In this document: positions 5,627 through 6,131 of the stretch, piece by piece | How positions within the stretch are numbered: position 1 is the first letter of the stretch | How the letters are laid out: each line of letters starts with the position of its first letter | Source of the DNA: CAZUFB01 sp048173955 | GTDB taxonomy: Bacteria > Actinomycetota > Coriobacteriia > Coriobacteriales > UMGS124 | Direction of reading: 5' to 3' | NCBI GenBank assembly: GCA_048173955.1 | Contig: DBEYOB010000074.1 | Coordinates: 1 to 6,131 of the forward strand | Length of the DNA: 6,131 bases | The notes under the pieces: generated by a model | The model's input: the letters and a program-made list of their open reading frames with translations, nothing else | The model's database searches: none | What the model was told of the DNA's origin: nothing | Made by a program: the position numbers and the translations under genes

Positions 5627-6131
5627 ATGGCCGGCTGGGTTTCGGGGATCGGGTACGCCGTCTCTATGCTCGACCCGCGCGTCTGCATCGCGCTGGGCGC
5701 CGCGTGCCTCGTCGCCGCCATCGTGGTGTACGCCCTGTGCGCCTCCCACGAGCGGGGAGGACGCCGGGGGTTCAAGGCGTTCGTCGACTTCGACCTCCTC
5801 CTCGTCGCCCCGATCGCGAAGTTCTCGTACCTGCTGCTCGCGTTCTCCCTCGCCGCGTTCGGCGTCGCCGCCGTCGTCTGGCTGTGCGTCGAGGGGCAGG
5901 GCCGCTACGAGGCAGGCGAGCTCGCCGCCACGTCGGCGGTCTGGGTCGTGCAGGTCGCGGTGGCGCAGGTCGTGCTGCGGGTCGCGTTCGAGCTCTCCCT
6001 TCTGCTCGTCAAGCTGGTCGAGAACACGGCGCGCCTGTGCGGACGCGCCGCCTGCGGGCCTTGCGGCGAAGCCGGGGCGCCCCGCCCTGCGGAGGATGCG
6101 GACGCCCCCGCCCCCGCGCCCTTCGCGGGGC
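5627..6131 (+). CDS. DUF4282-like small membrane protein, 3' end outside window
   Basis: Function unknown. I translated 168 codons from the ATG at 5627 to the window edge with no stop. Three hydrophobic stretches are visible: about 17-39, 61-88 and 103-131. The part from FKAFVDFDLLLVAPIAKFSY (49-68) through the last helix, VVLRVAFELSLLLVKLVENT (115-134), resembles DUF4282: an 'F..FD..I.P...K..Y' start, two membrane helices and a closing 'LR...EL..L..K..EN' helix. The resemblance is from memory of the family. An additional N-terminal helix precedes the domain. After it comes a Cys-rich patch, CGRAACGPC (138-146), then an Ala/Pro/Asp-rich low-complexity tail that runs off the edge. It is divergent from the EF-G-like gene, so a shared regulator in the intergenic region is possible but no functional link is evident. 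The reading frame is confident; the domain call is moderate. Confidence 0.75.
   Translation, partial: MAGWVSGIGYAVSMLDPRVCIALGAACLVAAIVVYALCASHERGGRRGFKAFVDFDLLLVAPIAKFSYLLLAFSLAAFGVAAVVWLCVEGQGRYEAGELAATSAVWVVQVAVAQVVLRVAFELSLLLVKLVENTARLCGRAACGPCGEAGAPRPAEDADAPAPAPFAG

Noticed and set aside
5437..5775. Leftward frames of 112 and 94 codons opposite the membrane protein gene
   Set aside because: They cover the divergent promoter region and the 5' part of the DUF4282-like gene in antisense. They lack conserved motifs and compete with a frame showing clear membrane helices and a ribosome site.
5482..6131. Rightward frame starting with ATG at 5482
   Set aside because: Open in the region I read, but the product is extremely arginine-rich and overlaps the 5627 gene in another frame. 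No ribosome site convincingly beats that of the 5627 start, and the predicted promoter lies downstream of this ATG.

Overview
The window comes from a very GC-rich bacterial chromosome whose codons strongly favour G or C at the third position. The gene families (a single-domain Ppx/GppA phosphatase of about 310 residues, an EF-G-like paralogue with an 'APCY' switch II, and a DUF4282-like membrane protein) suggest a high-GC actinobacterium, possibly Coriobacteriia. That placement is an inference from protein character, not from a marker gene.

Layout: three genes run leftward. Starting near 5345 they are an EF-G-like translational GTPase (5345 to 3276), an exopolyphosphatase/GppA-type phosphatase (3191 to 2265) and polyphosphate kinase 1 (2202 to the left edge, where the frame is still open). 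The gaps are 84 and 62 bases. Each gap holds a GC-rich inverted repeat without a T-tract, and I see no convincing promoter in either, so cotranscription is likely, perhaps with attenuation or RNA processing between genes. A divergent gene runs rightward from 5627 and is cut by the right edge. It encodes a small membrane protein that resembles DUF4282.

How the genes work together: PPK1 builds inorganic polyphosphate from ATP and the Ppx-type enzyme removes terminal phosphate (and in some relatives hydrolyses pppGpp), so ppx-ppk is a complete make-and-break polyphosphate module. The upstream EF-G-like protein keeps the five-domain EF-G plan but has altered residues in several GTPase motifs, which suggests a specialised paralogue rather than the housekeeping translocase. 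Its position ahead of ppx-ppk hints at a link between translation state and polyphosphate or alarmone metabolism, but this is speculative.

The 281-base divergent intergenic region (5346-5626) holds a tentative promoter for each direction, a perfect 12-base palindrome just downstream of the predicted leftward start site, a GC-rich leader hairpin, a 14-base GC palindrome and a 9-base direct repeat. I found no RNA genes, mobile elements or CRISPR arrays. The long rightward open frames across 283-4550 are antisense shadows of the leftward genes. Nothing here is clearly a new system; the EF-G-like variant and its gene neighbourhood are the most worthwhile leads.
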